Assembly: GCA_025560025.1 (NCBI GenBank)
Contig: CP048486.1
Coordinates: 248,001 to 312,000 of the forward strand
DNA: 64,000 bases
Direction: 5' to 3'
From: Agrobacterium tumefaciens
Lineage (GTDB): Bacteria; Pseudomonadota; Alphaproteobacteria; Rhizobiales; Rhizobiaceae
Under the pieces are notes generated by a model that saw nothing but the letters and a program-made list of their open reading frames with translations, ran no database searches and was not told where the DNA came from. Shown piece by piece: positions 1-8,661 of the stretch (its first letter is position 1; each line of letters starts with the position of its first letter). The translations under genes were made by a program, and so were the position numbers.

Positions 1-84
1 ATCACCGGTCACACCGCGCAGATGGAAACGGTTCTCTCCGCCTATGATGCCTGGCAGAAGATTCTCGTCGGGGAAGTCGCCTGA
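1..84 (+). CDS. 3' end of an unidentified protein (partial)
   Basis: An open frame enters from the left edge and ends with TGA at 82-84, leaving only 27 C-terminal residues (ending in DAWQKILVGEVA). That is too little to assign a family. A terminator hairpin follows seven bases after the stop, which supports this being the true end of a gene. Confidence 0.6.
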   Translation: MTGHTAQMETVLSAYDAWQKILVGEVA

Positions 85-90
85 TATTGC

Positions 91-118
91 AGGCCGCCCT
101 CGATGGGCGGCCTATTTT
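91..118 (+). terminator. Intrinsic terminator, possibly bidirectional
   Basis: The inverted repeat AGGCCGCCC / GGGCGGCCT has a five-base loop and is followed by ATTTTCC. It lies directly after the partial gene ending at 84. It also overlaps the 3' end of the leftward gene at 112-483, so it may serve both. Confidence 0.7.
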
Positions 119-483
119 CCCGCCGTGCCGGCGAGTTTTTGGTCCCGCTGCTTCTGCAAAAGCCTCTTGCCCTTGCTCAGAATATGCATATTTGCGGCAT
201 CAAGCTTGTTGTACCCGGCCTGAATAATATCGAGATCGGCAACGTGACCGATTGCTGCCAGCTCATGCATCACGTCGCCAATAGCGACATCGACACTCTG
301 CTTTTGCAGGTTGACCACGTCCTCCACCGCAGCGTGCATGCCTTGCGCGTCTCCGCCCATGACATGATACAGCGCCAGCGTCTTGCGAAGAAATGCTTCG
401 CGGCGCTCGATCTTGTTGTTGAGTATACTTTCGCCAACGCGATCTCGCATCAACTCAACAACTCTATTTTGATATTCGCCCAT
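112..483 (-). CDS. Hypothetical protein, helical, 123 aa
   Basis: I do not recognise this family. The protein is predicted soluble and mostly helical, rich in charged residues, with no signal peptide or membrane segment. Position 483 is an ATG (MGEYQNRVVELMRDRVGES); a GTG at 504 would add seven residues, and neither has a good Shine-Dalgarno sequence. A longer opposite-strand frame (103-549) covers the same region, but its product has no recognisable features. The 3' end runs into the hairpin at 91-118. It could be a small regulatory or accessory protein, but nothing in the sequence shows this. Confidence 0.55.
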   Translation of the reverse strand: MGEYQNRVVELMRDRVGESILNNKIERREAFLRKTLALYHVMGGDAQGMHAAVEDVVNLQKQSVDVAIGDVMHELAAIGHVADLDIIQAGYNKLDAANMHILSKGKRLLQKQRDQKLAGTAGK

Positions 484-859
484 CAGACACCAAATAAAGT
501 TCACAATATGCTTCGCGAGGCTACAAACAATCCCCTTAGAACTGGTTAAGGCACGAGGCTTGCGCGGGTATGACCGTCATTTTCGAAACATGCACAAAAG
601 CTGGTTTTCATGACGAAGCATTTCGATACCATGTGCCGCGAAAACACCGGTCGTGATGGCTGCGGCGGCGCTATATAGTGAGAATCACGGGATGATCACT
701 ATTGTGCGATCTCGCATGAGACAAACCCTGTAAGACGGGTATTGATAACCGTCAGGTTATTTATCATCCCCCTTATTTCATTTTACTTTGGCCACCGCAC
801 TCATCAATCTGGCAGCCTGGATCGGTGGATGGGAGCCACGGATCAATTGGGAGGAATTC
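484..859. other. Intergenic region upstream of the liv-type operon
   Basis: No convincing gene is seen in these 376 bases. Near the right end there is a perfect short inverted repeat, ATAACC-gtca-GGTTAT (745-760), about 100 bases before the substrate-binding-protein gene, in an AT-richer stretch. It could be an operator or part of the promoter region; that is inference only. Confidence 0.4.
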
Positions 860-2032
860 ATGAAATTACGGATCACCGCCGCCATCGCGGCCATCTGCTT
901 CAGTACTGCCGCTTATGCCGAGACCATCAAGGTCGGCGTGGTCGGTCCGTTCTCCGGCCCCTTCGCGCTGCAGGGCAAGAACTTCAAGGCCGGCATCGAT
1001 GCCTGGTTCGCCCTGCATGGAAACAAGGTCGGCGATGACACGGTCGAAGTCGTCTATCGCGATGTGCCGCAGGCCGATCCGGCGCAGTCCAAGGCGCTGG
1101 CGCAGGAGCTGGTGGTGAAGGAAGGCGTGCAATATCTCGCCGGCTTCTATTTCACCCCGGATGCGATGGCCGTCACGCCTTTGCTGAAGCAGGGCAACGT
1201 GCCGATGGTCATCATGAATGCCGCCACTTCGGCCATCGTGACCAAGAGCCCGTATGTGGTGCGCACCTCGTTCACCACCTGGCAGACCTCCACCCCCATC
1301 GCCAAGGTGGCCTTTGATGGCGGCGTGAAGAAGGTCATCTCGCTGGTCAGCGATTATGGCCCGGGCGTCGATGCCGAGAACGCCTTTAAGGCGGCCTTTA
1401 CCGCCGCCGGCGGCGAGGTTGTCGAAAGCATCCGCATGCCGCTTTCCACCAATGATTTCAGCCCGATCATGCAGCGCGTGAAGGATTCCGGCGCGCAAGG
1501 CGTCTTCGCCTTCCTGCCGTCGGGCCCGACCACGCTCGGTTTCGTCAAGGCCTTCAACGATAACGGCCTGAAATCCGCAGGCGTCAAGCTCTTCGCGCCG
1601 GGCGATCTGACGCAGGAATCCGACCTGCCGGCGCTTGGCGAAGCCGCGCTCGGCATGCAGACGACCTTCCACTACGCCGTCTCGCATGATTCCCCCGAGA
1701 ACAAGACCTTCGTGGAAGCCGCCGCCAAGGCCATCGGCAATCCGAAGGAGCTCTCCTTCCCTTCCGTCGGCGCCTTTGACGGCATGTATGTCATCAGCAA
1801 GATGATCGAAGCCACCGGCGGCAAACAGGATGCGGAAAAGGCGGTGGACGCGGTGAAGGGTCTTTCCTGGACAAGCCCGCGCGGCCCTGTCAGCATCGAT
1901 CCGGAAAGCCGCCACATCACGCAGAACATCTATCTGCGCGAAGTGGCCAAGGGCGATGACGGCAATTATTACAACAAGGAAGTCCAGACCTTTGAAAAAC
2001 AGGGCGATCCGGGCCTCGCTGCCGCGAAATAA
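860..2032 (+). CDS. Branched-chain amino acid-type ABC transporter substrate-binding protein
   Basis: This is a periplasmic binding protein of the Leu/Ile/Val family (Peripla_BP_6), 390 aa, the ligand-recognising part of an importer. Residues 1-20 form a classical signal peptide ending in AAYA, and the mature protein begins ETIKVGVVGPFSGPFALQG, the typical start of this fold. The ATG at 860 is preceded by GGGAGGAA, which decides the start over longer in-frame versions. The two permeases and two ATPases that complete the transporter follow immediately. The real ligand cannot be read from sequence; relatives bind amino acids, amides, urea or aromatic acids. Its position next to the inositol operon is suggestive but not proof of a link. 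Confidence 0.9.
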   Translation: MKLRITAAIAAICFSTAAYAETIKVGVVGPFSGPFALQGKNFKAGIDAWFALHGNKVGDDTVEVVYRDVPQADPAQSKALAQELVVKEGVQYLAGFYFTPDAMAVTPLLKQGNVPMVIMNAATSAIVTKSPYVVRTSFTTWQTSTPIAKVAFDGGVKKVISLVSDYGPGVDAENAFKAAFTAAGGEVVESIRMPLSTNDFSPIMQRVKDSGAQGVFAFLPSGPTTLGFVKAFNDNGLKSAGVKLFAPGDLTQESDLPALGEAALGMQTTFHYAVSHDSPENKTFVEAAAKAIGNPKELSFPSVGAFDGMYVISKMIEATGGKQDAEKAVDAVKGLSWTSPRGPVSIDPESRHITQNIYLREVAKGDDGNYYNKEVQTFEKQGDPGLAAAK

Positions 2033-2120
2033 CAGCGGCTCGTAAAGACGTTCCGGGCCGCCCGTGGCGGCTCGGTTCCGGCCCGGATGGGTATTGCAGC
2101 ACCGGGAGGAGCTTTTCAGC

Positions 2121-2984
2121 ATGCAGACGGTCTTCAGCATCCTTGTCGATGCGCTTGCCTATGGCATGGTCCTGTTCATCATCTCCATCGGCCTTTCGGT
2201 GACGATGGGGCTGATGCGGGTGGTCAATCTGGCGCATGGCGCCTTCGCCATGATCGGCGGTTACCTCGCCTCCTATGCCGCCCACGGCCTCGGTCTCGGT
2301 TATGCCGTGGCGATCCTCGTCGCCATCGTCGGCACCATCGTCATCGCCATTCCGCTTGAGCGTTTTCTCTATCGCCGCATCTATGGCGCGCCGGAACTGA
2401 CGCAGGTGCTGATGACCATCGGCATCACATTCTGCATCATCGGCATCGCCAATTTCGTTTTCGGCCCGACGCTGAAGACCATACCGCTGCCGCAGCAACT
2501 GGCCGGCCCCACCGATCTCGGCTTCCGCACCATCGCCACGCATCGAATCTTCGCCATTGCCTGCGGTCTTGCCGTGGCCGGCGCGCTGTGGTTCACCTTC
2601 GAAAAGACCGCCTTCGGCATCAAGCTGCGCGCTGCTGTCGATAATGCCGCCATGGCGGCCGCACTCGGCGTTCGCACTGAGGTTATCTATGCCGTCAGCT
2701 TCGCCATCGCCGTCGGCCTTGCCGCCATGGGCGGCGTCATCGGCGCGGAATTGCTGCCGGTCGAACCCTATTATGCGCTGCGCTATATGGTTACCTTCCT
2801 CGTGGTGGTCTCGGTCGGCGGCGCTGGCTCCATTCCGGGCGCGCTGATCGCCTGTCTGCTGCTCGGTGCAATTGATACGACCGGGCGGTATCTTGCCCCC
2901 GAATATGGCGAATTCTTCTTTTACCTGGCGGTCATCGTGATCATCACGCTGTTCCCGCGCGGCCTTCTCGGAAGGGCGAAATGA
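2121..2984 (+). CDS. ABC transporter permease, LivH type
   Basis: Inner-membrane permease of 287 aa, one half of the channel of a HAAT-family (branched-chain amino acid type) importer. It is almost entirely hydrophobic helices and contains the family segment GLMRVVNLAHGAFAMIGGY near residues 29-50 and the conserved VVVSVGGAGSIPGALI loop near residue 230. The ATG at 2121 follows GGGAGGAG; a longer in-frame extension to 2064 lacks this signal. The gene lies 88 bases after the binding-protein gene and one base before the next permease gene, so the five genes look like one operon. Confidence 0.9.
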   Translation: MQTVFSILVDALAYGMVLFIISIGLSVTMGLMRVVNLAHGAFAMIGGYLASYAAHGLGLGYAVAILVAIVGTIVIAIPLERFLYRRIYGAPELTQVLMTIGITFCIIGIANFVFGPTLKTIPLPQQLAGPTDLGFRTIATHRIFAIACGLAVAGALWFTFEKTAFGIKLRAAVDNAAMAAALGVRTEVIYAVSFAIAVGLAAMGGVIGAELLPVEPYYALRYMVTFLVVVSVGGAGSIPGALIACLLLGAIDTTGRYLAPEYGEFFFYLAVIVIITLFPRGLLGRAK

Positions 2985-2985
2985 G

Positions 2986-3993
2986 ATGGCGGTGCTCATG
3001 AACGACGTGACTGAAACGGCAGAAATCCCGAAGGCGCGCTCACCGCTGCGCACGCTTGCGGGACCGCTCCTCATCATTATCGCCGCGATTGCCGGTTATT
3101 ACCTGTTCCCGGATAATCTGGCGCTTCTGACCCGCATCATCGCCATTGCGCTGCTGGTGCTGTCGATCGATCTCGTTACCGGCTATTGCGGCGTCGCCAC
3201 GCTTGGCCATGCCGCGCTCTTCGGTGCCGGCGCCTATGCCGCCGGCATCGCCGCTGCCCATTTCGAGATAACCGATCCGCTGCTGATGACCGTGATCGGC
3301 GCGGCTGCGGGCGGCGTTGCCGGGCTGGTCTCCGGCACGGTTCTCTTGCGCGCCCACGGCCTGCCGCAACTCGTTCTTTCCATCGCCGTCATCCACCTGT
3401 TCCACGAGGCGGCCAACAAGGCATCGGGCTGGACCGGCGGCAGCGACGGACTTGCCGGCGTTTCCCCGGACGCCCTGTTCGGCACCTTCGAATTCGATCT
3501 TTTCGGCCGCACCGCCTATATTTACGGCGTCTGTCTGCTGCTCGTCGTCTTCCTCGCCCTCAGGGTCGTGGTCAATTCGCCCTTCGGCATGTTGTGCCGC
3601 GGCGTCAAGCAGGACAGCATCCGCATTCAGGCCATGGGCGGCGCCGTCAACGGCACGATTTTGAAGATGTTCGTCATATCGGGCATCGTCGCCGGCATTG
3701 GCGGTGCGCTGAATGCCATTTCCACCCAGGTCGTCGGCCTCGACAGCCTCAGCTTCACGCTTTCGGCCGAAGCGCTGGTCATGCTGGTGCTCGGCGGCGC
3801 GGGTTCGCTTTACGGCGCGCTGATCGGCACCGTCACTTTCATGTGGTTCGAAGATGTCGTTTCCGCCGCCAATCCGTTCCACTGGCTCACTATTGTCGGC
3901 CTGCTGCTGATTGCCGTCGTGCTGTTTGCGCCGCGCGGGCTTTATGGCGCGGGTGAGCAGATCATTGCGCGCATCCGTGGAGGTCGCAAATGA
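2986..3993 (+). CDS. ABC transporter permease, LivM type
   Basis: Second inner-membrane permease of the importer, 335 aa, with about ten hydrophobic segments after a 25-residue cytoplasmic N-terminus. It carries the family features GYCGVATLGHAALFGAGAYAAG (around residues 66-87) and LGGAGSLYGALIG (around 268-280). The gene begins one base after the LivH stop and its last four bases overlap the ATPase start (ATGA), which implies translational coupling. The start could also be the in-frame ATG at 2998, four codons downstream. Confidence 0.9.
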   Translation: MAVLMNDVTETAEIPKARSPLRTLAGPLLIIIAAIAGYYLFPDNLALLTRIIAIALLVLSIDLVTGYCGVATLGHAALFGAGAYAAGIAAAHFEITDPLLMTVIGAAAGGVAGLVSGTVLLRAHGLPQLVLSIAVIHLFHEAANKASGWTGGSDGLAGVSPDALFGTFEFDLFGRTAYIYGVCLLLVVFLALRVVVNSPFGMLCRGVKQDSIRIQAMGGAVNGTILKMFVISGIVAGIGGALNAISTQVVGLDSLSFTLSAEALVMLVLGGAGSLYGALIGTVTFMWFEDVVSAANPFHWLTIVGLLLIAVVLFAPRGLYGAGEQIIARIRGGRK

Positions 3994-4754
3994 GCGCCAT
4001 TTTCGAAGTCTCCGGCCTCAAGAAGAATTTCGGCGGCCTCGTCGTCACCAACAATGTCTCGCTGTCGCTTTCGCCGGGAGACCGCACGGTGCTGATCGGC
4101 CCCAATGGCGCCGGCAAGACCACCTTCGTCAATCTCGTCACCGGCAATATCAAGCCCTCGGCCGGCACGGTGCGCATCGCCGGCGAAGACGTGACCGGCC
4201 TCAGCGCCAGCCAGCGGGTGAAGCGCGGCCTCGTCCGCTCCTTCCAGGTCACAAGGCTGTTTCAGGACATGACGCCGGAAGAACACGTGGCGCTCGCCAT
4301 TCTCCAGCGCGAAGGCAAGACGGGCCGGATTTTCGGCCGTTACCGCGCCATGCCTGCGGTGATGAGCGAAGCCCGCGACATTCTCGGCACGCTCGGTCTT
4401 CTGGCCCTTGCGGAAACCCGCGTGCGCGAAATCGCCTATGGCCAGCAACGGCTGATCGAGATCGCGCTTGCCATGGCGCTTCGCCCGAAAATCCTGCTAC
4501 TGGACGAACCGGCCGCCGGCGTGCCTTCCACGGAAACCGCGCGCATCGAACAGGCGCTCGACCGGCTACCGGCCGATCTCGCCATATTGATGATCGAGCA
4601 CGACATGGATCTGGTCTTCCGTTTTGCCAAACGTGTGGTGGTACTCGCCGCAGGCGCCGTCATCTTCGACGGTTCGCCTGATGACGTCACCAGCAATGCG
4701 GAAGTCCGCCAAGCCTATCTGGGAAGTTACGCCGATGCCCGCAGCGCCGCTTGA
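3990..4754 (+). CDS. ABC transporter ATP-binding protein, LivG type
   Basis: Cytoplasmic ATPase of 254 aa that powers the importer. The Walker A motif GPNGAGKT lies near residues 36-43 and Walker B ILLLDEPAAG near 168-177. The signature is the AYGQQRLIEIA form typical of LivG, in place of LSGGQ. The H-loop is in MIEHDMD. The gene overlaps the upstream permease by four bases and the following ATPase gene by 20 bases. The two different ATPases are expected to work as a heterodimer. Confidence 0.92.
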   Translation: MSAIFEVSGLKKNFGGLVVTNNVSLSLSPGDRTVLIGPNGAGKTTFVNLVTGNIKPSAGTVRIAGEDVTGLSASQRVKRGLVRSFQVTRLFQDMTPEEHVALAILQREGKTGRIFGRYRAMPAVMSEARDILGTLGLLALAETRVREIAYGQQRLIEIALAMALRPKILLLDEPAAGVPSTETARIEQALDRLPADLAILMIEHDMDLVFRFAKRVVVLAAGAVIFDGSPDDVTSNAEVRQAYLGSYADARSAA

Positions 4755-5451
4755 AATCGTCAACCTCACCGCCGGTTATGGCCCCACCCGCGTCATTGAG
4801 GGCCTGTCGCTTTCCGTGCCGTCGGGCTCGCGTTTTGCCGTGCTCGGCCGCAACGGCGTCGGCAAAACCAGCCTCTTCGCCACACTGGCCGGCCAGACGA
4901 AACGCTTTGCCGGCGATATCCGCATCGGCGGGCAGGACATCGCCGCTTTGCCGAGCGCTGCCCGCGCCAAAGCCGGCCTCGGCTACGTGCCGCAGACGCG
5001 TGACGTTTTCCCGACGCTCACCGTCGAGGAGAACCTGTTCGTCGGCCTCAAGACCCGGCCGAAATCGGCCATCGAGGAAGCCTACACGCTGTTTCCGCGC
5101 CTAAAGGAGCGCCGCCGTAATCTCGGCTCGCAACTTTCCGGCGGCGAACAACAGATGCTCTCCACCGCCCGCACGATTCTCGGCCAGCCGCGCGTGCTGC
5201 TTCTCGACGAACCGCTCGAAGGCCTCGCCCCTGTCATCTGCGAAGAGCTGATGGCGGCCTTCTCCAAACTGGCGCAATCGGGTGAAATGACCATTCTCCT
5301 CGTCGAACAGCGCATCCAGATGGCCATCGACTTCGCTGACCACGCCATCATCATGGAACGCGGCCGCATCGTCTGGGAAGGGCCATCCAGCGATCTTGCG
5401 GAAAACCCGGATATTATCGATACGCATCTTGGGGTTGGCGGGCTGCACTGA
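4735..5451 (+). CDS. ABC transporter ATP-binding protein, LivF type
   Basis: Second ATPase of the importer, 238 aa. Walker A is GRNGVGKT, the signature is LSGGEQQM, and Walker B is VLLLDEPLEGL, as in LivF proteins. The ATG at 4735 (MPAAPLEIVNLTAGYG) lies inside the end of the LivG gene; the frame continues further upstream to 4624, but family length supports 4735. It ends the five-gene transporter operon, and a mosaic palindromic repeat follows within 40 bases. Confidence 0.9.
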   Translation: MPAAPLEIVNLTAGYGPTRVIEGLSLSVPSGSRFAVLGRNGVGKTSLFATLAGQTKRFAGDIRIGGQDIAALPSAARAKAGLGYVPQTRDVFPTLTVEENLFVGLKTRPKSAIEEAYTLFPRLKERRRNLGSQLSGGEQQMLSTARTILGQPRVLLLDEPLEGLAPVICEELMAAFSKLAQSGEMTILLVEQRIQMAIDFADHAIIMERGRIVWEGPSSDLAENPDIIDTHLGVGGLH

Positions 5452-5491
5452 GCCAACGCATCGCCGTTGCGCGATCATATATATAATCTCT

Positions 5492-5604
5492 GTCATACCG
5501 GCCTTGAGCCGGTATCCAGCCACCCCAAGTCCTTGGGGTGAAAAGCCTCTTCGCGCCGCGCAGACGCGCGCCGGCTGGTTTCCGGCTCAAGGCCGGAATG
5601 ACGG
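5492..5604. repeat. Mosaic palindromic intergenic repeat, copy 1
   Basis: The outer arms GTCATACCGGCCTTGAGCC and GGCTCAAGGCCGGAATGAC form an imperfect inverted repeat. Inside are a small palindrome CCCCAAGTCCTTGGGG and a block GCGCAGACGCGCGCCGGCTGG. The same modules recur in different combinations at about a dozen other places in the window. It lies between the liv-type operon and iolR and may act as a transcript end or RNA-stability element. Confidence 0.85.
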
Positions 5605-5663
5605 AGGGTGACTGATCAAACAAAGCCCCCGTCGTCTCATTTACCGTCTCTAAAAAACCCAAT

Positions 5664-5677
5664 GGAATAAAAATTCC
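5664..5677. promoter_or_regulatory. Candidate IolR operator
   Basis: GGAATAAAAATTCC matches the GGAA-N6-TTCC pattern reported for rhizobial IolR repressors. It sits 47 bases before the iolR start, so it would provide autoregulation. A degenerate second copy, GAAACGGGCATTCC, with one mismatch to the pattern, lies at 6589-6602 between iolR and iolC. Confidence 0.55.
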
Positions 5678-5724
5678 ACTGCAGTTAAAGTGCACACGAT
5701 TTCAGTCTGCACAAAGGAACGACA

Positions 5725-6540
5725 ATGACGGCAATCGAGGTGCCAGAATCCGTAAAGGCTTTTGAGGAGCGGCTGCTCCAGGTCGCGGAGGGTTTGCCGA
5801 AACGATTGCGGCAATGCGCCGATTATGTCGCTTCCAATCAGGATCGCATCGCCGTTTCCACTGTCGCTGAAATGGCGGAAGGGGCTGGCGTACAGCCCTC
5901 GGCCTTCATGCGTTTTTGCCAGATCATGGGCTTTTCCGGCTTTTCGGAAATGCAGCGGCTGTTCCGTGATTCCTATGTCGGCGGCTGGCCGGATTATGCG
6001 ACGCGACTCGACCATTTGCGGGAGAAGGGCGATGAAAGCGCATCCGGCCTGCTTGCCGAATTCGTGGAGGCCGGTCGTTCCTCACTCGAAATGCTGCTGA
6101 AATCGGTCGATACCCGCCAGCTTGACGAGGCGGTTTCGGCGCTGGCGAAGGCGCGCACCGTGCATATCATCGGTCTGCGGCGCTCGTTTCCCATTGCCAG
6201 CTATCTCGCTTACGCCTTCGAGAAGATGAAGGTGCCGGCGGTTCTGCACAGTGCGGTCGGCGGGCTCGGCAATATCAGCGCCATTTCCCGTGACGACGCG
6301 CTGATCGCGATCACCTTTTCCCCCTATTCCGCCGAAACGCTGGAGCTGGCGGAAAACGCCCGCGCCAACGGTATTCCGGTCGTGGCCCTTTCCGATTCCG
6401 CCGTCAATCCGCTGCGCAAATCCGGTGCGACGCTGCTGACCGTCACCGAGATCGATTTCGGCGCGTTCCGCTCGCTTTCCGCCACGCTCTGTCTGGCCAT
6501 TACGCTGGCCGTGGCTGTGGGAACTCGCAAAACAGCCTGA
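5725..6540 (+). CDS. iolR: RpiR-family transcriptional regulator of inositol catabolism
   Basis: 271-aa regulator with an N-terminal RpiR-type helix-turn-helix domain (roughly residues 10-85) and a C-terminal SIS sugar-phosphate-binding domain (about 125-255). In rhizobia an RpiR-type IolR represses inositol genes and is relieved by an inositol breakdown intermediate. This gene lies directly upstream of iolCDEB in the rhizobial order iolR-C-D-E-B, and a GGAA-N6-TTCC site lies just before it. The ATG at 5725 follows AAAGGA. The name rests on family and context; the effector was not determined. Confidence 0.85.
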   Translation: MTAIEVPESVKAFEERLLQVAEGLPKRLRQCADYVASNQDRIAVSTVAEMAEGAGVQPSAFMRFCQIMGFSGFSEMQRLFRDSYVGGWPDYATRLDHLREKGDESASGLLAEFVEAGRSSLEMLLKSVDTRQLDEAVSALAKARTVHIIGLRRSFPIASYLAYAFEKMKVPAVLHSAVGGLGNISAISRDDALIAITFSPYSAETLELAENARANGIPVVALSDSAVNPLRKSGATLLTVTEIDFGAFRSLSATLCLAITLAVAVGTRKTA

Positions 6541-6744
6541 ATATTTTTATTGAAAACGGAAAAAATAGAATTTATGATCCAAATCCATGAAACGGGCATT
6601 CCATAATCGTCCGTCTCGTGACGAACGAAAATGAGCGGAGGAGGCTCATTGGAGCGGGACGGCGAAAGATGCTGGCGATCGTCGCCTGAATGCCGCTCCA
6701 GACATGTGAGACCGTACCGAGGTGCGGTGCTAAGGAGGAACCTT

Positions 6745-8661
6745 TTGAAAAAACTTGATCTCATCACGATCGGGCGCTCGTCTGTCGATCTGTACGGTTC
6801 GCAGGTCGGCGGCCGTCTGGAGGACATGGCCTCCTTTGCCAAATATATCGGCGGCTCTCCCACCAACATCGCAGCCGGTGCCGCACGCCTCGGCCTCGCC
6901 AGCGCCGTCATCACCCGCGTCGGCGATGAGCATATGGGCCGCTTCATCCGCGAACAGCTGGTGCGCGAAGGCGTCGATGTGCGCGGTGTGAAGACAGACC
7001 CGGAGCGGCTGACCGCGCTGGTGCTGCTCGGCATTCGCGACCAGAACCAGTTCCCGCTGATCTTCTATCGCGAAAACTGCGCCGACATGGCGCTCAGCGA
7101 AGACGACATCGATCCCGCCTTCATTGCCGAGGCAGGCTGCGTCTGCGCCACCGGCACGCATCTGTCGCATCCGAAGACGGAGGCGGCGGTGCTGAAGGCG
7201 CTGAAACTCGCACGCGGAAATGGCGCGAAGACCGCACTCGATATCGATTACCGGCCCAACCTCTGGGGTGTGGCTGGCCATGGCGACGGCGAGAGCCGTT
7301 TCGTCGAATCGCAGAAGGTCACCGCCAAGCTGCAATCCACCCTGCATCTGTTCGACCTGATCGTCGGCACCGAGGAAGAATTCCACATTGCCGGCGGCTC
7401 CACCGATACCCTGACCGCGTTGAACGCCGTGCGCAAGGTCTCGAATGCGACGCTGGTGTGCAAGCGCGGGCCGATGGGTGCTTCGGTTTTCGCCGGTGAA
7501 ATTCCTTCCAGCCTCGACGATGGCGAGACGGGCGAAGGTTTCCCGATCGAGGTCTTCAACGTTCTGGGTGCCGGCGATGGCTTCATGGCCGGGTTGTTTC
7601 GCGGCTGGCTGCGCGGCGAAGACTGGCCGACAACGCTGAAATACGCCAATGCCTGCGGCGCTTTCGCCGTCTCCCGCCATGGCTGCACGCCGGCCTATCC
7701 AAGCTGGGAAGAGCTGCAATACTTCTTCAAGGCCGGCATTCGCAACAAGGCGCTGCGCAAGGACGAGGCACTGGAGCAGGTGCACTGGTCGACCAACCGC
7801 AAGGGCGACTGGGACACGATGCGCGTCTTCGCCTTCGACCACCGCATGCAGCTGGAAGCCATCGCCGACGAGCTTGGCGTCAAGCACGAGCAGATCGGCG
7901 CTTTCAAGAAACTCTGCCTTCAGGCCGCACAGCATGTTGCCGGCGACAGGCCGGGTTACGGCATTCTCTGCGACGGTCGTCTCGGCCGTGACGCCCTGTT
8001 TGCCGCCAGCGGCTCGGGCCTGTGGATCGGCCGTCCCGTGGAATGGCCGGGTTCGCGCCCGCTGACGCTGGAACCCGATCTCGGCAAGGATTTCGGCGGT
8101 CTTTCCGAATGGCCGCTTGAAAATGTCGTCAAGGTTCTGTGTTTCTATCATCCCGACGATACGGATGAGATGCGCGCCACGCAGGAAGAGACGGTCATGC
8201 GTCTGTTCCAGGCGACACGCCGCAACCGGCTGGAAATGCTGCTGGAGGTCATTCCCTCCAAGGTCGGCCCGACCGACGATCTCACCGCCGCCCGCATCAT
8301 CGAGCGGTTCTACGAGATCGGGGTCTATCCCGACTGGTGGAAGCTGGAGCCGATGAAGACCCGTGCTGCATGGAAAAACGCCTGCGACGCGGTGCATCGC
8401 AACGATCCTTATGTGCGGGGCATCGTCGTTCTCGGTCTCGACGCGCCGCAAAGCGAACTGGAGGAGAGCTTCCGCCTTGCCGCCGGTTTCGATCTGGTCA
8501 AAGGTTTCGCCGTTGGCCGCACGATTTTCGCGGATGCCGCCCGCAGCTGGCTCGGTGGCAAGATGACTGATGAGGAAGCGGTCAGGGATATGGCGCAGCG
8601 CTATACCAGCCTGTGCCGCATTTGGGATGAGGCGCGCGCCAAAAAGGGAGAGGCAGCGTGA
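6745..8661 (+). CDS. iolC: 5-dehydro-2-deoxygluconokinase with C-terminal DUF2090 domain
   Basis: IolC phosphorylates 2-deoxy-5-keto-D-gluconate in myo-inositol catabolism. Residues ~1-320 are a PfkB-family sugar kinase, with GGSPTNIAAGAARLG near the start and the ATP/anion-hole motif GAGDGFMAGLF. Residues ~325-635 are a DUF2090 domain, an aldolase-like fold fused to IolC in many proteobacteria and possibly doing the IolJ step; that function is inference. The start is a TTG at 6745 (LKKLDLITIGRSS) preceded by AAGGAGGAA; an upstream ATG at 6631 lacks such a site and adds an unconserved stretch. The length, 638 aa, suits the fusion. Its stop overlaps the iolD start by four bases. Confidence 0.93.
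   Translation: MKKLDLITIGRSSVDLYGSQVGGRLEDMASFAKYIGGSPTNIAAGAARLGLASAVITRVGDEHMGRFIREQLVREGVDVRGVKTDPERLTALVLLGIRDQNQFPLIFYRENCADMALSEDDIDPAFIAEAGCVCATGTHLSHPKTEAAVLKALKLARGNGAKTALDIDYRPNLWGVAGHGDGESRFVESQKVTAKLQSTLHLFDLIVGTEEEFHIAGGSTDTLTALNAVRKVSNATLVCKRGPMGASVFAGEIPSSLDDGETGEGFPIEVFNVLGAGDGFMAGLFRGWLRGEDWPTTLKYANACGAFAVSRHGCTPAYPSWEELQYFFKAGIRNKALRKDEALEQVHWSTNRKGDWDTMRVFAFDHRMQLEAIADELGVKHEQIGAFKKLCLQAAQHVAGDRPGYGILCDGRLGRDALFAASGSGLWIGRPVEWPGSRPLTLEPDLGKDFGGLSEWPLENVVKVLCFYHPDDTDEMRATQEETVMRLFQATRRNRLEMLLEVIPSKVGPTDDLTAARIIERFYEIGVYPDWWKLEPMKTRAAWKNACDAVHRNDPYVRGIVVLGLDAPQSELEESFRLAAGFDLVKGFAVGRTIFADAARSWLGGKMTDEEAVRDMAQRYTSLCRIWDEARAKKGEAA

Noticed and set aside
103..549. 148-residue plus-strand frame over the first hypothetical gene
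   Set aside because: The opposite strand gives a more normal soluble helical protein. Neither is proven, but the plus-strand frame starts within a terminator hairpin.
866..2140. Long minus-strand open frame opposite the substrate-binding-protein gene (and similar ones at 6730-8667, 8601-10247, 58553-61234)
   Set aside because: These are antisense shadows of well-identified genes in GC-rich DNA. Their products are low-complexity, rich in Arg, His and Gly, and have no family features or ribosome sites.
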